Source of the DNA: Bacillus sp. REN16
Lineage (GTDB): Bacteria > Bacillota > Bacilli > Bacillales > Bacillaceae_L
Length of the DNA stretch: 64,000 nucleotides
NCBI RefSeq assembly: GCF_020731355.1
Contig: NZ_JAJFZK010000003.1
Span: 124,001 to 188,000, forward strand
Direction of reading: 5' to 3'
Both the position numbers and the translations under genes were made by a program. Positions 7,835-16,105 of the stretch are shown here, one piece after another. Below the pieces are notes generated by a model that saw only the letters and a list, made by a program, of their open reading frames with translations, was not told the origin of the DNA and did no database searches. The stretch's first letter is position 1. Every line of letters starts with the position of its first letter.

Positions 7835-7860
7835 AAAGGCGGGATGTCCCGCCTTTCATT
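7835..7860 (+). terminator. Terminator of ywpF
   Basis: AAAGGCGGGA at 7835-7844 pairs with TCCCGCCTTT at 7847-7856 across a two-base loop, followed by CATTTGT. Confidence 0.85.
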
Positions 7861-7861
7861 T

Positions 7862-7935
7862 GTCTAGCTCCAGTGCCAAGCCTCTCGAGGTCACAAGCCA
7901 TTCGTTTCTGAAGGCAAAGTGCGCCTTTCATGTTT
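7862..7935. repeat. Fragment of dispersed repeat family 2
   Basis: TCTAGCTCCAGTGCCAAGCC, CTCGAGGTCACAAGCCA and GAAGGCAAAGTGCGCCTTT follow in the same order as in the reverse complement of the full element at 12762-12882. The second half of the element is missing here. Confidence 0.7.
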
Positions 7936-7980
7936 ATTTTCCTCCAGTGCCTGTACCACCGGCTCCTGTACAGCTAGGAT

Positions 7981-8286
7981 TTACTGATCATTGTTACCAT
8001 TATGGTCATCATCGTCTTTGTTGATATCCAAATCTCCGTCATTATTTTCGTCTTCAACGACGTCTTGATCTCCATTGTTCAAGCCATTATCACCAGGAAC
8101 AACGTCTTCCTCTGGAGTCACATTATTGTCCAGGTCATTGTTATCCAAGTCATTATTTAAATCCTCACCCGGCGTCTCTAGTCCATCATCCTCTGGAGGC
8201 GGATTTTGGTCATCTGCGTTACAACCGGTTATTAAAAATACGGCAAGGAGTGACCCCATTAGCTTTAAGAACCATTTCTTATTCAT
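7981..8286 (-). CDS. Small acidic Asn/Asp-rich lipoprotein
   Basis: A 101-aa product with a basic start (MNKKWFLK), a hydrophobic core and a lipobox LITGC at residues 18-22, so it should be cleaved and lipid-modified at the cysteine and held on the outer face of the membrane. The mature part is an acidic low-complexity chain rich in N, D and E (LNNDLDNNDLDNN), possibly calcium-binding or a spacer; no catalytic domain is present. AAAGGAG precedes the ATG. Such short acidic lipoproteins evolve quickly, so no family name is given. Confidence 0.8.
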   Translation of the reverse strand: MNKKWFLKLMGSLLAVFLITGCNADDQNPPPEDDGLETPGEDLNNDLDNNDLDNNVTPEEDVVPGDNGLNNGDQDVVEDENNDGDLDINKDDDDHNGNNDQ

Positions 8287-8404
8287 TGCACATTCTCCTT
8301 TCTGCTTTCTTCTAAGTATTGGTTGACCTACTTGGTCTTCGCTTAGCTTTCCCAGAAGTTAAAAAATGTATCAAAGAAAGTACAATTTCGTAAAAAATGC
8401 ATAA

Positions 8405-8436
8405 TAAAAACCAGATGGTGAATCCCATCCGGTTTT
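8405..8436 (-). terminator. Terminator of fabZ
   Basis: AACC-GATGG pairs with CCATC-GGTT around a TGAAT loop (8408-8436); the minus strand continues with TTTTTATTAT. Confidence 0.8.
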
Positions 8437-8448
8437 AACCAACTGACC

Positions 8449-8883
8449 TTATTTTGTTTTTTCACCCAGTGCAAACATGATTTCTGTTTCGCAAACAAGC
8501 TCTCCATCTACTGTTGCGGTACCTTTTCCTTTACCGATTGATCCACGAAGGCGAGTGATTTCCACTTCAAGGCGGAGTTGATCTCCAGGAACTACTTGCT
8601 TTTTAAAACGGCAATTGTCGATTCCTGCAAAGAAGGCAAGTCTGCCCTTGTTCTCTTCCTTACTCAGCATTGCCACAGCCCCGACCTGCGCTAATGCTTC
8701 GACAATTAATACACCAGGCATAACTGGGTAGCCAGGGAAATGGCCATTGAAAAACTCTTCATTTGCCGTTACATTTTTAATCCCAAGTGCGCGTTTCCCC
8801 TCTTCCATTTCAAGAATGCGATCGACTAATAAAAACGGGTAGCGGTGCGGGATAATTTCCTTAATTTGATTGATATCGTACAT
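8449..8883 (-). CDS. fabZ: 3-hydroxyacyl-ACP dehydratase FabZ
   Basis: A 144-aa hot-dog-fold enzyme that dehydrates beta-hydroxyacyl-ACP in fatty-acid elongation in the cytoplasm. The hallmark [13 protein letters not shown] is near residue 10 and the active-site helix [19 protein letters not shown] carries the catalytic His and Glu. The ATG at 8883 aligns with the usual FabZ start; a TTG three codons upstream is possible, since AGGAGG lies only three bases before it and twelve before the ATG. It sits below the flhO-flhP-EpuA genes as in B. subtilis (ywpB), with a structured repeat in its upstream spacer. Confidence 0.95.
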   Translation of the reverse strand: MYDINQIKEIIPHRYPFLLVDRILEMEEGKRALGIKNVTANEEFFNGHFPGYPVMPGVLIVEALAQVGAVAMLSKEENKGRLAFFAGIDNCRFKKQVVPGDQLRLEVEITRLRGSIGKGKGTATVDGELVCETEIMFALGEKTK

Positions 8884-8916
8884 AATTTTCAAATTCCTCC
8901 TCTATGTATCCTAATC

Positions 8917-9106
8917 AAATGCGCCTTGGCGTATTTGCGCTCAGATTTTTTAGGCCCACACGATGTGGGTCACAAAGACGAAGACATCAGGACGTGGCGT
9001 ACTTAGTCTTTGATCCTAGATCGAAAAACTTCCTTTGAAAATCTGTGGCATCCGCCGGAGGCTAACTTTATACAGCAGAAGTTAAAGTCTTCTGCTGTAT
9101 AAAGTT
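8917..9106. repeat. Structured dispersed repeat family 1, copy A
   Basis: Four stems in a fixed order. AAATGCGCC pairs with GGCGTATTT (8917-8936). CAGATTTT (8942) pairs with AAAATCTG (9038-9045). GGCATCCGCCGGAGGC (9047-9062) can fold on itself. AACTTTATACAGCAGAAG (9064) pairs perfectly with its complement ending at 9106. Inside the second stem this copy carries its own hairpin, GGCCCACA with TGTGGGTC, and about 60 extra bases. Related copies are at 11513 and 61992. Confidence 0.85.
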
Positions 9107-9202
9107 TGCATGTAATGCCTATTATAATACAAGTATTGCGAAAAGTTGTAAACCTCATCGGCGCACATGTAAAACCATAAAAAAAAGAAGGCCTATGCCC
9201 TC

Positions 9203-9499
9203 TTACTTTTTCGCATCTTTGTTGACAAGGTCGACGATATGCTGCCATGTTTCTTTTTTCAAGGCATCACCCGGATCACCATTTCCAATGACTCCGTAAC
9301 CTACAACCACACCAATTATGACGCTGGCTGCAAAAAGAACGACGACGAGCAAAAGTCGTATCCAAATCGGTATTAAGCGAATCCGAATTTTCCGTTCACG
9401 CTTCTTCTTTGGCTCTTTTTCCGTATTCTTTTCTTCATCACGGGCTTTTCGAAATTCTTCGCGTGATTTTACTTGTGTATTGTTAAGTTCACTTGTCAC
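9203..9499 (-). CDS. EpuA-type small membrane protein (annotated in the family as DNA-directed RNA polymerase subunit beta)
   Basis: A 98-aa product from a GTG start with AAGGGG eight bases upstream. Residues 1-40 are charged and basic (EKEPKKKRERKIRIRL), residues 45-72 form one membrane segment, and the tail is short and extracellular (DPGDALKKETWQHIVDLVNKDAKK). This fits the EpuA family found next to flhO-flhP in Bacillus; the RNA-polymerase label attached to the family in databases is not supported by anything visible here. It is probably the third gene of the mbl-flhO-flhP transcription unit. Confidence 0.75.
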   Translation of the reverse strand: MTSELNNTQVKSREEFRKARDEEKNTEKEPKKKRERKIRIRLIPIWIRLLLVVVLFAASVIIGVVVGYGVIGNGDPGDALKKETWQHIVDLVNKDAKK

Positions 9500-9588
9500 T
9501 TAGATTACCCCTTATCTTTAGGTTGTTCCGAGTTTCGCCGTTTGTCTGCCTTAACTTATAGTATCTGCGTAGATTTTATTTTTATCAC

Positions 9589-10431
9589 TTATCTAATACC
9601 GTTTACAAGTCCCATCATCTGGTCTGAGACAGAGATTGATTTTGCGTAGAATTGGTATGAGCGTTGGGTGAGCATCAAGTCCGACATTTCAGTTGTTAAA
9701 TCCGCGTTCGATTGTTCAAGTGCACCTTGTTGCATACTAACCTGCTCGCGCAAAACACCTTGAAGAGAAACAAATACTTCATTAGCTTCGATTCCAAGCC
9801 CAGCCAGGTCAGGTAATGCAAATTGATTCTGTCCCACCGCCTGAAGAAGCTGTGGCTTATTTATTTGCACAACGGATAGATTAAATACTTGAGGCATACC
9901 AGCCTCAGGAACCACAGATAACTCTCCGGTTGCTGAAATTTTGATTTCCTTAAAATTGTCAACAAACACGATCTTCTCCCCATCTTGATCTAAAACAGGG
10001 TTACCACCACTTGTCACAAGGGACACACGATTTGTTCCATCATTTGCAGGAGACAAATAGAGGGCACCATCCCTTGTAAATCGAGGGACCTGGACACCAT
10101 CTTCATCCACTAGCACTTGTAAAAACTGATTTTCCTTTGTAAAGGCGATATCAAGTTCACGATCCGTTGTTTTGATGGCACCTTGGGTCATCATCATATT
10201 TGTATGGCCAAGTCGGGCACCAACGCCAATGCGAATACCATTTGGGGTTACACGGCCATCCTCTTGCGCGTTAACGGGCTGATTATTGAATTGTTGGGAT
10301 AAAAGTTCACTAAAGTTGACCTGGCGTTTTTTATAACCGTTCGTATCAATATTTGCAAGATTATGTCCAATTGTATCGAGCTGTTTTTGCAGCTGACTCA
10401 TCGTATTTGTTGCTGTAATCATTGAGCGCAC
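9589..10431 (-). CDS. flhP: Flagellar hook-basal body protein FlhP
   Basis: A 280-aa rod/hook-type protein of the FlgG family. The N-terminal motif is LDTIGHNLANIDTNGYKKRQ and the C-terminal one is DLTTEMSDLMLTQRSYQFYAKS, the two helices that pack together in axial flagellar proteins. The GTG start at 10431 has GGGGA six bases upstream. In B. subtilis FlhO and FlhP are the distal rod proteins exported through the flagellar type III apparatus. The gene follows flhO after 91 bases that contain a fragment of repeat family 2. Confidence 0.92.
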   Translation of the reverse strand: MRSMITATNTMSQLQKQLDTIGHNLANIDTNGYKKRQVNFSELLSQQFNNQPVNAQEDGRVTPNGIRIGVGARLGHTNMMMTQGAIKTTDRELDIAFTKENQFLQVLVDEDGVQVPRFTRDGALYLSPANDGTNRVSLVTSGGNPVLDQDGEKIVFVDNFKEIKISATGELSVVPEAGMPQVFNLSVVQINKPQLLQAVGQNQFALPDLAGLGIEANEVFVSLQGVLREQVSMQQGALEQSNADLTTEMSDLMLTQRSYQFYAKSISVSDQMMGLVNGIR

Positions 10432-10455
10432 TTAAAATCCCCACACTTTCTTTAA

Positions 10456-10516
10456 TGTCTAGCTCCTGGCGCATCAGCCTGGCCTAAGGTCTTTAGCGAT
10501 GGACAGCCGCCTTTCA
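10456..10516. repeat. Fragment of dispersed repeat family 2 between flhO and flhP
   Basis: GTCTAGCTCCTGGCGCATCA matches the left end of the reverse complement of the element at 12762-12882; the rest (GGCCTAAGGTC, GGACAGCCGCCTTTC) is only loosely similar. Confidence 0.55.
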
Positions 10517-10522
10517 CTTTTC

Positions 10523-11359
10523 TTATAATCTTCCAATCTCGTTTACAGCTTTGTCCATGCTTTTATCATATGCCTGAAGCACCTTTTGGTTGGCCTCGAA
10601 TGTACGATATGCAGTCATCATTTCTGTCATTGCCTGTGTGACATCCACATTTGAACCCTCAAGGAATCCTTGTTTTAACGAATAAGAGACTTCGGGATTT
10701 GCCGCTGCATTTGGTAAATCTGCACCGTCATTTGACCGATACAATCCATTTCCTTCTTTAATCAAGTTCAATGGATCTTCTGAAAAAGCAATGCCCAGAC
10801 GGGACTGAGCTTGTCCGTTGACAAGTATGCTGCCATCAGCAGACACGTCAAACTGATCATTTTCAAGTGCAATTCGATTTCCATTTTCATTGAGCACATA
10901 AAAACCTTCATTCGTTGTTAAAAAACCGGCTGGGTCAACTGTAAAATTTCCGTTTCTTGTATATCGTACATCACCGTTTGTATTTTGAACGGTAAAAAAC
11001 AACGAACCCGGTTTATTTGTTTCTGCATTGATTGGCAGGTTGCCATTGACTAGCGCTACATCTGTCAGGAGTCCTGTTTCGCGGAGATCACCTTGCTTAA
11101 ACAGCGGAATCATTTCCTGCATGTATACACCTGTATTAAGACCACCGATGCTGCTTGCTGTCCGAAGATTGCCGCCATTTTTGGCTGGGCTTTGTACACC
11201 TTCAAGACGCTGCATGAGCATTTCTGGAAAGGCACGCAAAGAGCCTTGGTCCACTTTGTAGCCAGGTGTATTGGCGTTTGCAATATTGTTTGTCAGCATT
11301 TCCGTGCGCCGCTGCTGAGCAAGCATTCCAGCTGCAGCAGAATAAAATCCACGTAACAT
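10523..11359 (-). CDS. flhO: Flagellar hook-basal body protein FlhO
   Basis: A 278-aa FlgF/FlgG-family protein with the standard start MLRGFYSAAAGMLAQQRR, the conserved NNIANANTPGYK motif near residue 25, and a matching C-terminal helix (NVDVTQAMTEMMTAYRTFEANQKVLQAYD). It forms part of the distal rod. ATG is preceded by AGGAGATGAG. It follows mbl on the same strand, as in B. subtilis, with copy B of the structured repeat in between. Confidence 0.94.
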   Translation of the reverse strand: MLRGFYSAAAGMLAQQRRTEMLTNNIANANTPGYKVDQGSLRAFPEMLMQRLEGVQSPAKNGGNLRTASSIGGLNTGVYMQEMIPLFKQGDLRETGLLTDVALVNGNLPINAETNKPGSLFFTVQNTNGDVRYTRNGNFTVDPAGFLTTNEGFYVLNENGNRIALENDQFDVSADGSILVNGQAQSRLGIAFSEDPLNLIKEGNGLYRSNDGADLPNAAANPEVSYSLKQGFLEGSNVDVTQAMTEMMTAYRTFEANQKVLQAYDKSMDKAVNEIGRL

Positions 11360-11474
11360 GAACTCATCTCCTAATCCGATATCCGAACATATACCTAGTT
11401 TTATTATAGTAGGAAATGCCCATCACTTCATCTGTAAAATTTAGGAACATAAAAATTTCTTAGAAAAGTGGGAA

Positions 11475-11500
11475 AGGACCTGCCATTTCGGAAAGGTCCT
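11475..11500 (-). terminator. Possible weak terminator between mbl and flhO
   Basis: AGGACCT at 11475-11481 pairs with AGGTCCT at 11494-11500; the minus strand continues TTTCCCAC, a short T tract only. It could cause partial termination. Confidence 0.4.
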
Positions 11501-11512
11501 ACATACTTAATC

Positions 11513-11632
11513 AAATATGCCTTGGCATATTTGCTGCCCAGATTTTTTCGAGCAAGCTCGAAAAACTACCTTTGAAAATCTGTGGCATCCGCCGGAGGCT
11601 ACGAGATCATTCAGCAAATGCTGAATGATCTC
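11513..11632. repeat. Structured dispersed repeat family 1, copy B
   Basis: This is the simplest copy. AAATATGCC pairs perfectly with GGCATATTT (11513-11532). CAGATTTT (11539) pairs with AAAATCTG (11575-11582) and encloses TTTTTCGAGC-AA-GCTCGAAAAA. GGCATCCGCCGGAGGC follows at 11584-11599. GAGATCATTCAGCA pairs perfectly with TGCTGAATGATCTC (11603-11632). The last stem runs into the mbl stop codon. Confidence 0.88.
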
Positions 11633-12632
11633 AAACTAATTTTCTTCGTGGAAGCTTGTCCAGGTTTTCAAGCATAACGCCTGTTCCGATTGCCACACAC
11701 TCCATTGGGTTTTCGGCAATTAACACTGGAACGCGCAGTTCTTCTGCTAAAAGCTGATCCACACCGTGAAGCAATGCACCACCACCCGTTAAAATAACGC
11801 CACGGTCGATGATGTCCGCAGAAAGCTCAGGTGGTGTTCTTTCAAGAACACTTTTCGCCGCTTGTACAATGGCAGAAACCGGCTCACGCAGTGCTTTTTC
11901 GATTTCTTCGGATTTAATTGTTAGTGTGCGTGGCAGACCTGTTACCATGTCACGTCCGCGAATGTCGATTTCTTCATGACGTGAATTAGGGAATACAGTT
12001 GCCACCTGAATTTTAATGTTTTCAGCCGTTCTTTCTCCAATTAATAGCTTGTACTCACGCTTAATATAGCTTAAGATTTCCGCGTCAAATGTGTCCCCAG
12101 CCATTTTAATGGAAGAGGCGGTGACTATATCGCCCATTGATAATACAGCAACATCTGTAGTACCACCGCCAATATCAACTACCATGTTTCCGCTTGGTTG
12201 GAAGATGTCCATTCCTGCTCCAATCGCAGCCACTTTCGGTTCTTCCTCAAGATAGATTTTCTTCCCGCCGCTTTTTTCAGCAGCTTCCTTGATTGCCTTT
12301 TGCTCAACTGAGGTAATGTTTGTTGGACAGCAAATCAAAATTCTTGGTTTTGAAAGAAATCCTTTTACATTTAACTTATTGATAAAATGCTTGAGCATTG
12401 CTTCTGTTACATCAAAATCAGCAATAACGCCGTCTTTTAATGGTCGAATCGCTACAATATTTCCAGGTGTGCGCCCCACCATGCGTCTAGCTTCTTCACC
12501 AACTGCTAAAACCTTGCCCGTGTTTTTATCTAATGCCACAACAGATGGCTCGTTCAATACTATTCCTTTACCTTTTACATGTATAAGTACGTTCGCAGTT
12601 CCTAGATCAATTCCGATATCCCTAGCTAACAT
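11631..12632 (-). CDS. mbl: Cell-shape actin homologue Mbl
   Basis: A 333-aa MreB-family protein starting MLARDIGIDLGTANVLIHVK at 12632; the open frame extends upstream but the family start is here. AGGAGG lies 12 bases before it, rather far. Actin-fold motifs are present: phosphate 1 (DLGTAN), EEPKVAAIGAG, phosphate 2 (VVDIGGGTTDVAV) and the adenosine loop (ILTGGGALLHG). Mbl polymerises on the inner membrane and guides lateral wall synthesis. It lies between spoIIID and flhO as in B. subtilis, which separates it from the mreBCD locus paralogue. Confidence 0.96.
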   Translation of the reverse strand: MLARDIGIDLGTANVLIHVKGKGIVLNEPSVVALDKNTGKVLAVGEEARRMVGRTPGNIVAIRPLKDGVIADFDVTEAMLKHFINKLNVKGFLSKPRILICCPTNITSVEQKAIKEAAEKSGGKKIYLEEEPKVAAIGAGMDIFQPSGNMVVDIGGGTTDVAVLSMGDIVTASSIKMAGDTFDAEILSYIKREYKLLIGERTAENIKIQVATVFPNSRHEEIDIRGRDMVTGLPRTLTIKSEEIEKALREPVSAIVQAAKSVLERTPPELSADIIDRGVILTGGGALLHGVDQLLAEELRVPVLIAENPMECVAIGTGVMLENLDKLPRRKLV

Positions 12633-12761
12633 TTGGGTAACTTTCCTCCTTGCATTTGATACACAAATGCACATTATTTTCCTAATTATATATTGTATCA
12701 CAAATTGTCATTTTAAATAGTTATTTTGTAATTTTTTTGTAGGAAAATGTCGTAATATAAG

Positions 12762-12882
12762 AAAAGCGCAAGGCGCCGGCCTATCGGTGACAAGCATAAG
12801 ACGAGCGCTGACAGAAGGTGCCTTTTACCTTCCGAAGCGATTGGCTTATGACCTCGAGCCGATGGCGCCTGGAGCTAGACAA
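12762..12882. repeat. Dispersed repeat family 2, full copy, long imperfect hairpin
   Basis: A 120-bp imperfect inverted repeat. GGCGCC plus CTATCGG on the left faces CCGATGGCGCC on the right, AAGCATAAG faces GCTTATGAC, and AGAAGGT pairs with ACCTTC at the tip. It begins GAAAAGCGCAAGGCGCC and ends GGAGCTAGAC, the outline of an intergenic repeat that I know from other Bacillaceae genomes. It occupies the mbl-spoIIID spacer. Confidence 0.75.
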
Positions 12883-12907
12883 TAGTAGGAGGAAAGTCAC
12901 ATGCATG

Positions 12908-13183
12908 TTATTTTACAGGTTCTTCTTGTAATTCCTCTTCTTTTTTATACTTGAGTTTTGTCGCTTCTCCACCCCGTAAATGCCTTATTGATTTATGATA
13001 ATCAAGGATTTCTTTTACTTCATTTGCTAGTTCGGGATTGATTTCAGGTAGCCTTTCAGTTAAATCTTTATGGACAGTACTTTTGGAAACTCCAAATTCC
13101 TTCGCAATGACGCGAACTGTTTTTCTTGTCTCCACGATATACTTTCCAATCTTGATGGTTCGTTCTTTGATGTAATCGTGCAC
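12908..13183 (-). CDS. spoIIID: Sporulation transcriptional regulator SpoIIID
   Basis: A 91-aa DNA-binding protein that switches many sigma-E and sigma-K genes in the mother cell. The GTG start is followed by MHDYIKERTIKIGKYIVETR, and the helix-turn-helix TVRVIAKEFGVSKSTVHKDL is intact, with the basic SIRHLRGGEATKLKYKK tail. It is followed by mbl as in B. subtilis. The 297 bp upstream to the next gene should hold a sigma-E promoter; I could not identify one with confidence, and saw no other feature there. Confidence 0.96.
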   Translation of the reverse strand: MHDYIKERTIKIGKYIVETRKTVRVIAKEFGVSKSTVHKDLTERLPEINPELANEVKEILDYHKSIRHLRGGEATKLKYKKEEELQEEPVK

Positions 13184-13480
13184 ACTACTCGCCCTCCCTA
13201 TGTGGATGTGAGAAGTGTGAAATGAGACGCGTTATTGCTTCAACGAAGAAGTTGTTTAGTTTGGATTATATTCGTCAAATGGATTGCTGGATCTTTGAAG
13301 ACGGTCTACGCCCCCTCACCTCAAACACTCTCTTTGTTAGGTTTGTAACATTTTATTAGCTTGGATGAGGGATTATGCTATAAATGTCAAGAGGGACAAG
13401 GCTTTTATCAAAATATTTTTAAAAATGGCTTGTTTTTCTATCTTGGACAGGCTTTTTTCACCTTAGACAAGTTATCTTCC

Positions 13481-14155
13481 TTAGAAAATCCTGCTCTGAT
13501 TTTCAGTTGCTTGAAGAAGATCACCCCAGGTCCGTTTCCCTCGATCTTTAAAATGATGCAGCAGTTCCACAAAAAGATAGGCAGTTGTTAAGGCATCACC
13601 TGTCGCCGTATGCCGTTCATACATTCGTGTCCCGAAGTTTTGAGCGTATCTGTGTAAATCTCGCATATCATATGACGGTGAAAGATACCCAATTAAATCC
13701 AACGTATCAATCGTTGGCATCCGACCGAGGCTATATTTTTCACGCTTCAGTTCACATTTTAAGGCAACAAGATCAAATGATACATAATGACCAATTAAGC
13801 AGTTACTGTTCTGCTCTTTTATAAAATCAAAAAGATTAGTAATTCCTTGTATGGCGCTTGGAGCAGTTTCGACCTTATCAACTGTTATTCCCGTCAATTC
13901 GATTATTTCCTGAGAAATTTGTCGGCTTGGGTTAATAAATGTATGAAATTGTATTTCTTCACAGACCTTCAAACCTTCAACCTGAACAGCTGCCATTTCA
14001 ATTAAACGATCTACTGTTGCCACCTTAAAGCCGGTCGTCTCTGTATCAAAAACCGTAAATGAAATCTCATCAATTGGAGTCGATAATGGGATTTCCTTAT
14101 GAATTTGCCCGCAAAGCGGTTTTCTACCAAATATCACAGAATCCGCTCCTCTCAT
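13481..14155 (-). CDS. DnaQ-like 3'-5' exonuclease
   Basis: A 224-aa DEDDh-type exonuclease: Exo I is VFDTETTGF near residue 35, Exo II is GHYVSFDL near 122 and Exo III is RHTATGDALTT near 180, so all catalytic acidic residues and the His are present. It has no polymerase or helicase domain, so it is a stand-alone exonuclease like those linked to DUF294 proteins rather than a PolC part. Its start overlaps the stop of the CBS/DUF294 gene (ATGA at 14152-14155), so the two are coupled. Its link with an acetate-type symporter operon recurs in other bacteria, but the reason is unknown. Confidence 0.88.
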   Translation of the reverse strand: MRGADSVIFGRKPLCGQIHKEIPLSTPIDEISFTVFDTETTGFKVATVDRLIEMAAVQVEGLKVCEEIQFHTFINPSRQISQEIIELTGITVDKVETAPSAIQGITNLFDFIKEQNSNCLIGHYVSFDLVALKCELKREKYSLGRMPTIDTLDLIGYLSPSYDMRDLHRYAQNFGTRMYERHTATGDALTTAYLFVELLHHFKDRGKRTWGDLLQATENQSRIF

Positions 14156-15465
14156 AATTGAAAATGGGCATTTACTAGAGTTTGAATCTCCTTTAATATT
14201 TTTACACTTAAGATAAGTTCTTCCTTTTCTTTCGTTGTTAAATGCGTAAAATGAAGGACAGATGTGAGCTTTTCCTTGTTTTTATATTGACCCCACCTTT
14301 GCTTCACGTAAAATCGCATCACATCCGAAGCAGCAGCCTTTAGATCTTTCCCAAAACTCTCACTGAATGCTTTTTTCTCTACTAATCTATCAATCCGTTC
14401 GAAAGGGGTTCCTGAGATGATTCCATATTCCAGGGATAAGATTTGCAAACAATGATGATAAGGAAACAAGATTTCCTTTTTAATATTCAATTGCTTTCGA
14501 TCTAATTTAAAAAGGGCCCGAATGGGTTGATCTAATGAAGGAATTTGGTGCTCCTGTTCATGAAGGCGATACAAAAAGATTTTGGCATTCTTCATTTTTT
14601 CAAGAAGCCCTCTTTCAAACCGATGGTGAAGTTCCTTATCTCCACATAAAAAACGGTAGGAAAAGAAATTCTGTGCAAGCAGCATATTTTGATTGGTCGC
14701 TTGAGCCATCCAGGTTTGAACCCGCCCCATCCATGTTTTCAGCGATCCGCGCCAATTTGGATTACTTGCCATCATATCACCTAGGCAACGGGCATACCCT
14801 GCTTTTTCAAGCAACTGAACGATCCCTTTGCCTAATTTTGCAAAATAGGCATCGGTCTCTGGATTACTATTTTCGTAGACAAGAAAATGGTCCTGGTCTG
14901 TTAGTAAAGTCTGTTCTTCTCGTCCTGCGCTGCCCATTTGATAAAAGCAAAACTTTGTCGGCGGGAGCTGACCTTCTCTTATTGAAAGTTCTTCAATTGC
15001 CATCTCAATACATCGTTTAACGAGACGATCATATAGTTTTGTCACACTATCCAATACTTTAAAAATTGGCACATCGTCCTTTAGAAGCGTATCGACGACA
15101 TCGTAAATGGCCGACTTTACAGATGGCAAGGAATCTAATGTTGCCATTTCGGTCGTTTTAATCGTCCTCATCATACTGTCCGTATTTTGCCTAAGGACAT
15201 CCGATAAGGTAATGATTCCGATGACTTCATTTTCTTCAATGACTGGCAAATGCTTTACACCGTGTAAAATAAAAGTGGATAGAGCCTCATAACAATAGGC
15301 ATATTTCGAAATCGATATCGGGTTTTTCGTCATGAACACGGAAGCCTTTGTGTTTCCATTTTTCCTTTCATAAATCACACGTGAAACGAGGTCTCGTTCT
15401 GTAATAATTCCGAGAAGTCTTTTATTTTCAACTACAAGAACAGAGCTTGTTTGGTACACTGTCAT
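14152..15465 (-). CDS. CBS-pair/DUF294 nucleotidyltransferase-like protein, 3' part of a frameshifted gene
   Basis: This frame encodes the CBS pair (VLVVENKRLLGIITERDLV, LPVIEENEVIGIITLSDVL), a DUF294 nucleotidyltransferase-like domain (GSAGREEQTLLTDQDHFLVY, residues about 180-200) and the DUF294 C-terminal helical domain. The ATG at 15465 is not a natural start: it falls inside the first CBS domain and has no ribosome binding site. Reading back in the same frame gives more CBS sequence (LITVDPHTICSKVAQQ) up to about 15535. The missing N-terminus, a cNMP-binding domain, is in another frame at 15500-16024. Intact relatives are single proteins of about 620 aa in symporter operons. It is either a pseudogene or a sequencing error. 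Confidence 0.85.
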   Translation of the reverse strand: MTVYQTSSVLVVENKRLLGIITERDLVSRVIYERKNGNTKASVFMTKNPISISKYAYCYEALSTFILHGVKHLPVIEENEVIGIITLSDVLRQNTDSMMRTIKTTEMATLDSLPSVKSAIYDVVDTLLKDDVPIFKVLDSVTKLYDRLVKRCIEMAIEELSIREGQLPPTKFCFYQMGSAGREEQTLLTDQDHFLVYENSNPETDAYFAKLGKGIVQLLEKAGYARCLGDMMASNPNWRGSLKTWMGRVQTWMAQATNQNMLLAQNFFSYRFLCGDKELHHRFERGLLEKMKNAKIFLYRLHEQEHQIPSLDQPIRALFKLDRKQLNIKKEILFPYHHCLQILSLEYGIISGTPFERIDRLVEKKAFSESFGKDLKAAASDVMRFYVKQRWGQYKNKEKLTSVLHFTHLTTKEKEELILSVKILKEIQTLVNAHFQL

Positions 15466-15499
15466 TTGTTGTGCAACCTTACTGCAGATCGTATGCGGA

Positions 15500-16024
15500 T
15501 CAACTGTGATAAGCGTTGATATCCTGGACCCTTCGGACGAGGGAACCGCTATCCTTCGCTTTTCTTGTAATCATGACCTGTTCAGCTAATGAGCTGTATA
15601 TTTCTTTGAGACGAAATGCGAGCTGTGTGAAAAGATAGTGGTGGAAGTTGGGATCATGGAGGCGATTTTCGATCAAACTTCTGGGAATTAACAAGCATTG
15701 TCCTGCCTCTGTTGCCACAACTCCGACACGGTATTCCAATTCAGATTTTTTGCCCCCGATTAAATCCGCAATGCTTGACAGTCCGATTAATTCTCCTGGT
15801 TTTAAAATTTCGAGTACCTCTCGATTTTCTTTTGGTCCCACAAACACTTCCGCAACGCCAGAAAGCAGCAGAAGTATTCCCTCCCGCTGCTCATTGGCAT
15901 GAAACAATAGATCTGATTGATGAAATATTTTTTGTCGACAGAAGGAGAGACATTCAAGTGCCTCTTCCTGTGACAAGCCCAGAAAAAATGGGTGATCCTT
16001 CACCAGTTCATAAAGCTGTTCCAT
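15500..16024 (-). CDS. Cyclic nucleotide-binding domain, 5' part of the frameshifted CBS/DUF294 gene
   Basis: From ATG 16024 (AGAGGG upstream) this frame gives about 160 residues of a CRP-like cNMP-binding beta-roll: LYELVKDHPFFLGLS, ILLLLSGVAEVFVG, LEILKPGELIGLSS and FTQLAFRLKEIYSS. It then runs out of frame; the last residues after SGSLVRR and the TGA at 15500 are not family-like. A one-base shift around 15525-15535 joins it to the CBS domain frame. The PGE(L)IG phosphate-binding-cassette region lacks the R-A pair typical of true cAMP binding, as is common for this family. It belongs to the same operon as the symporter immediately upstream. Confidence 0.8.
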   Translation of the reverse strand: MEQLYELVKDHPFFLGLSQEEALECLSFCRQKIFHQSDLLFHANEQREGILLLLSGVAEVFVGPKENREVLEILKPGELIGLSSIADLIGGKKSELEYRVGVVATEAGQCLLIPRSLIENRLHDPNFHHYLFTQLAFRLKEIYSSLAEQVMITRKAKDSGSLVRRVQDINAYHS

Positions 16025-16105
16025 GTTTTTTTCCCTCTCTTTTAAAACGGCCCTATGCATACGCATAGAACCGTTTAACATTTTTATTATTGACCAGGTT
16101 TGCTT

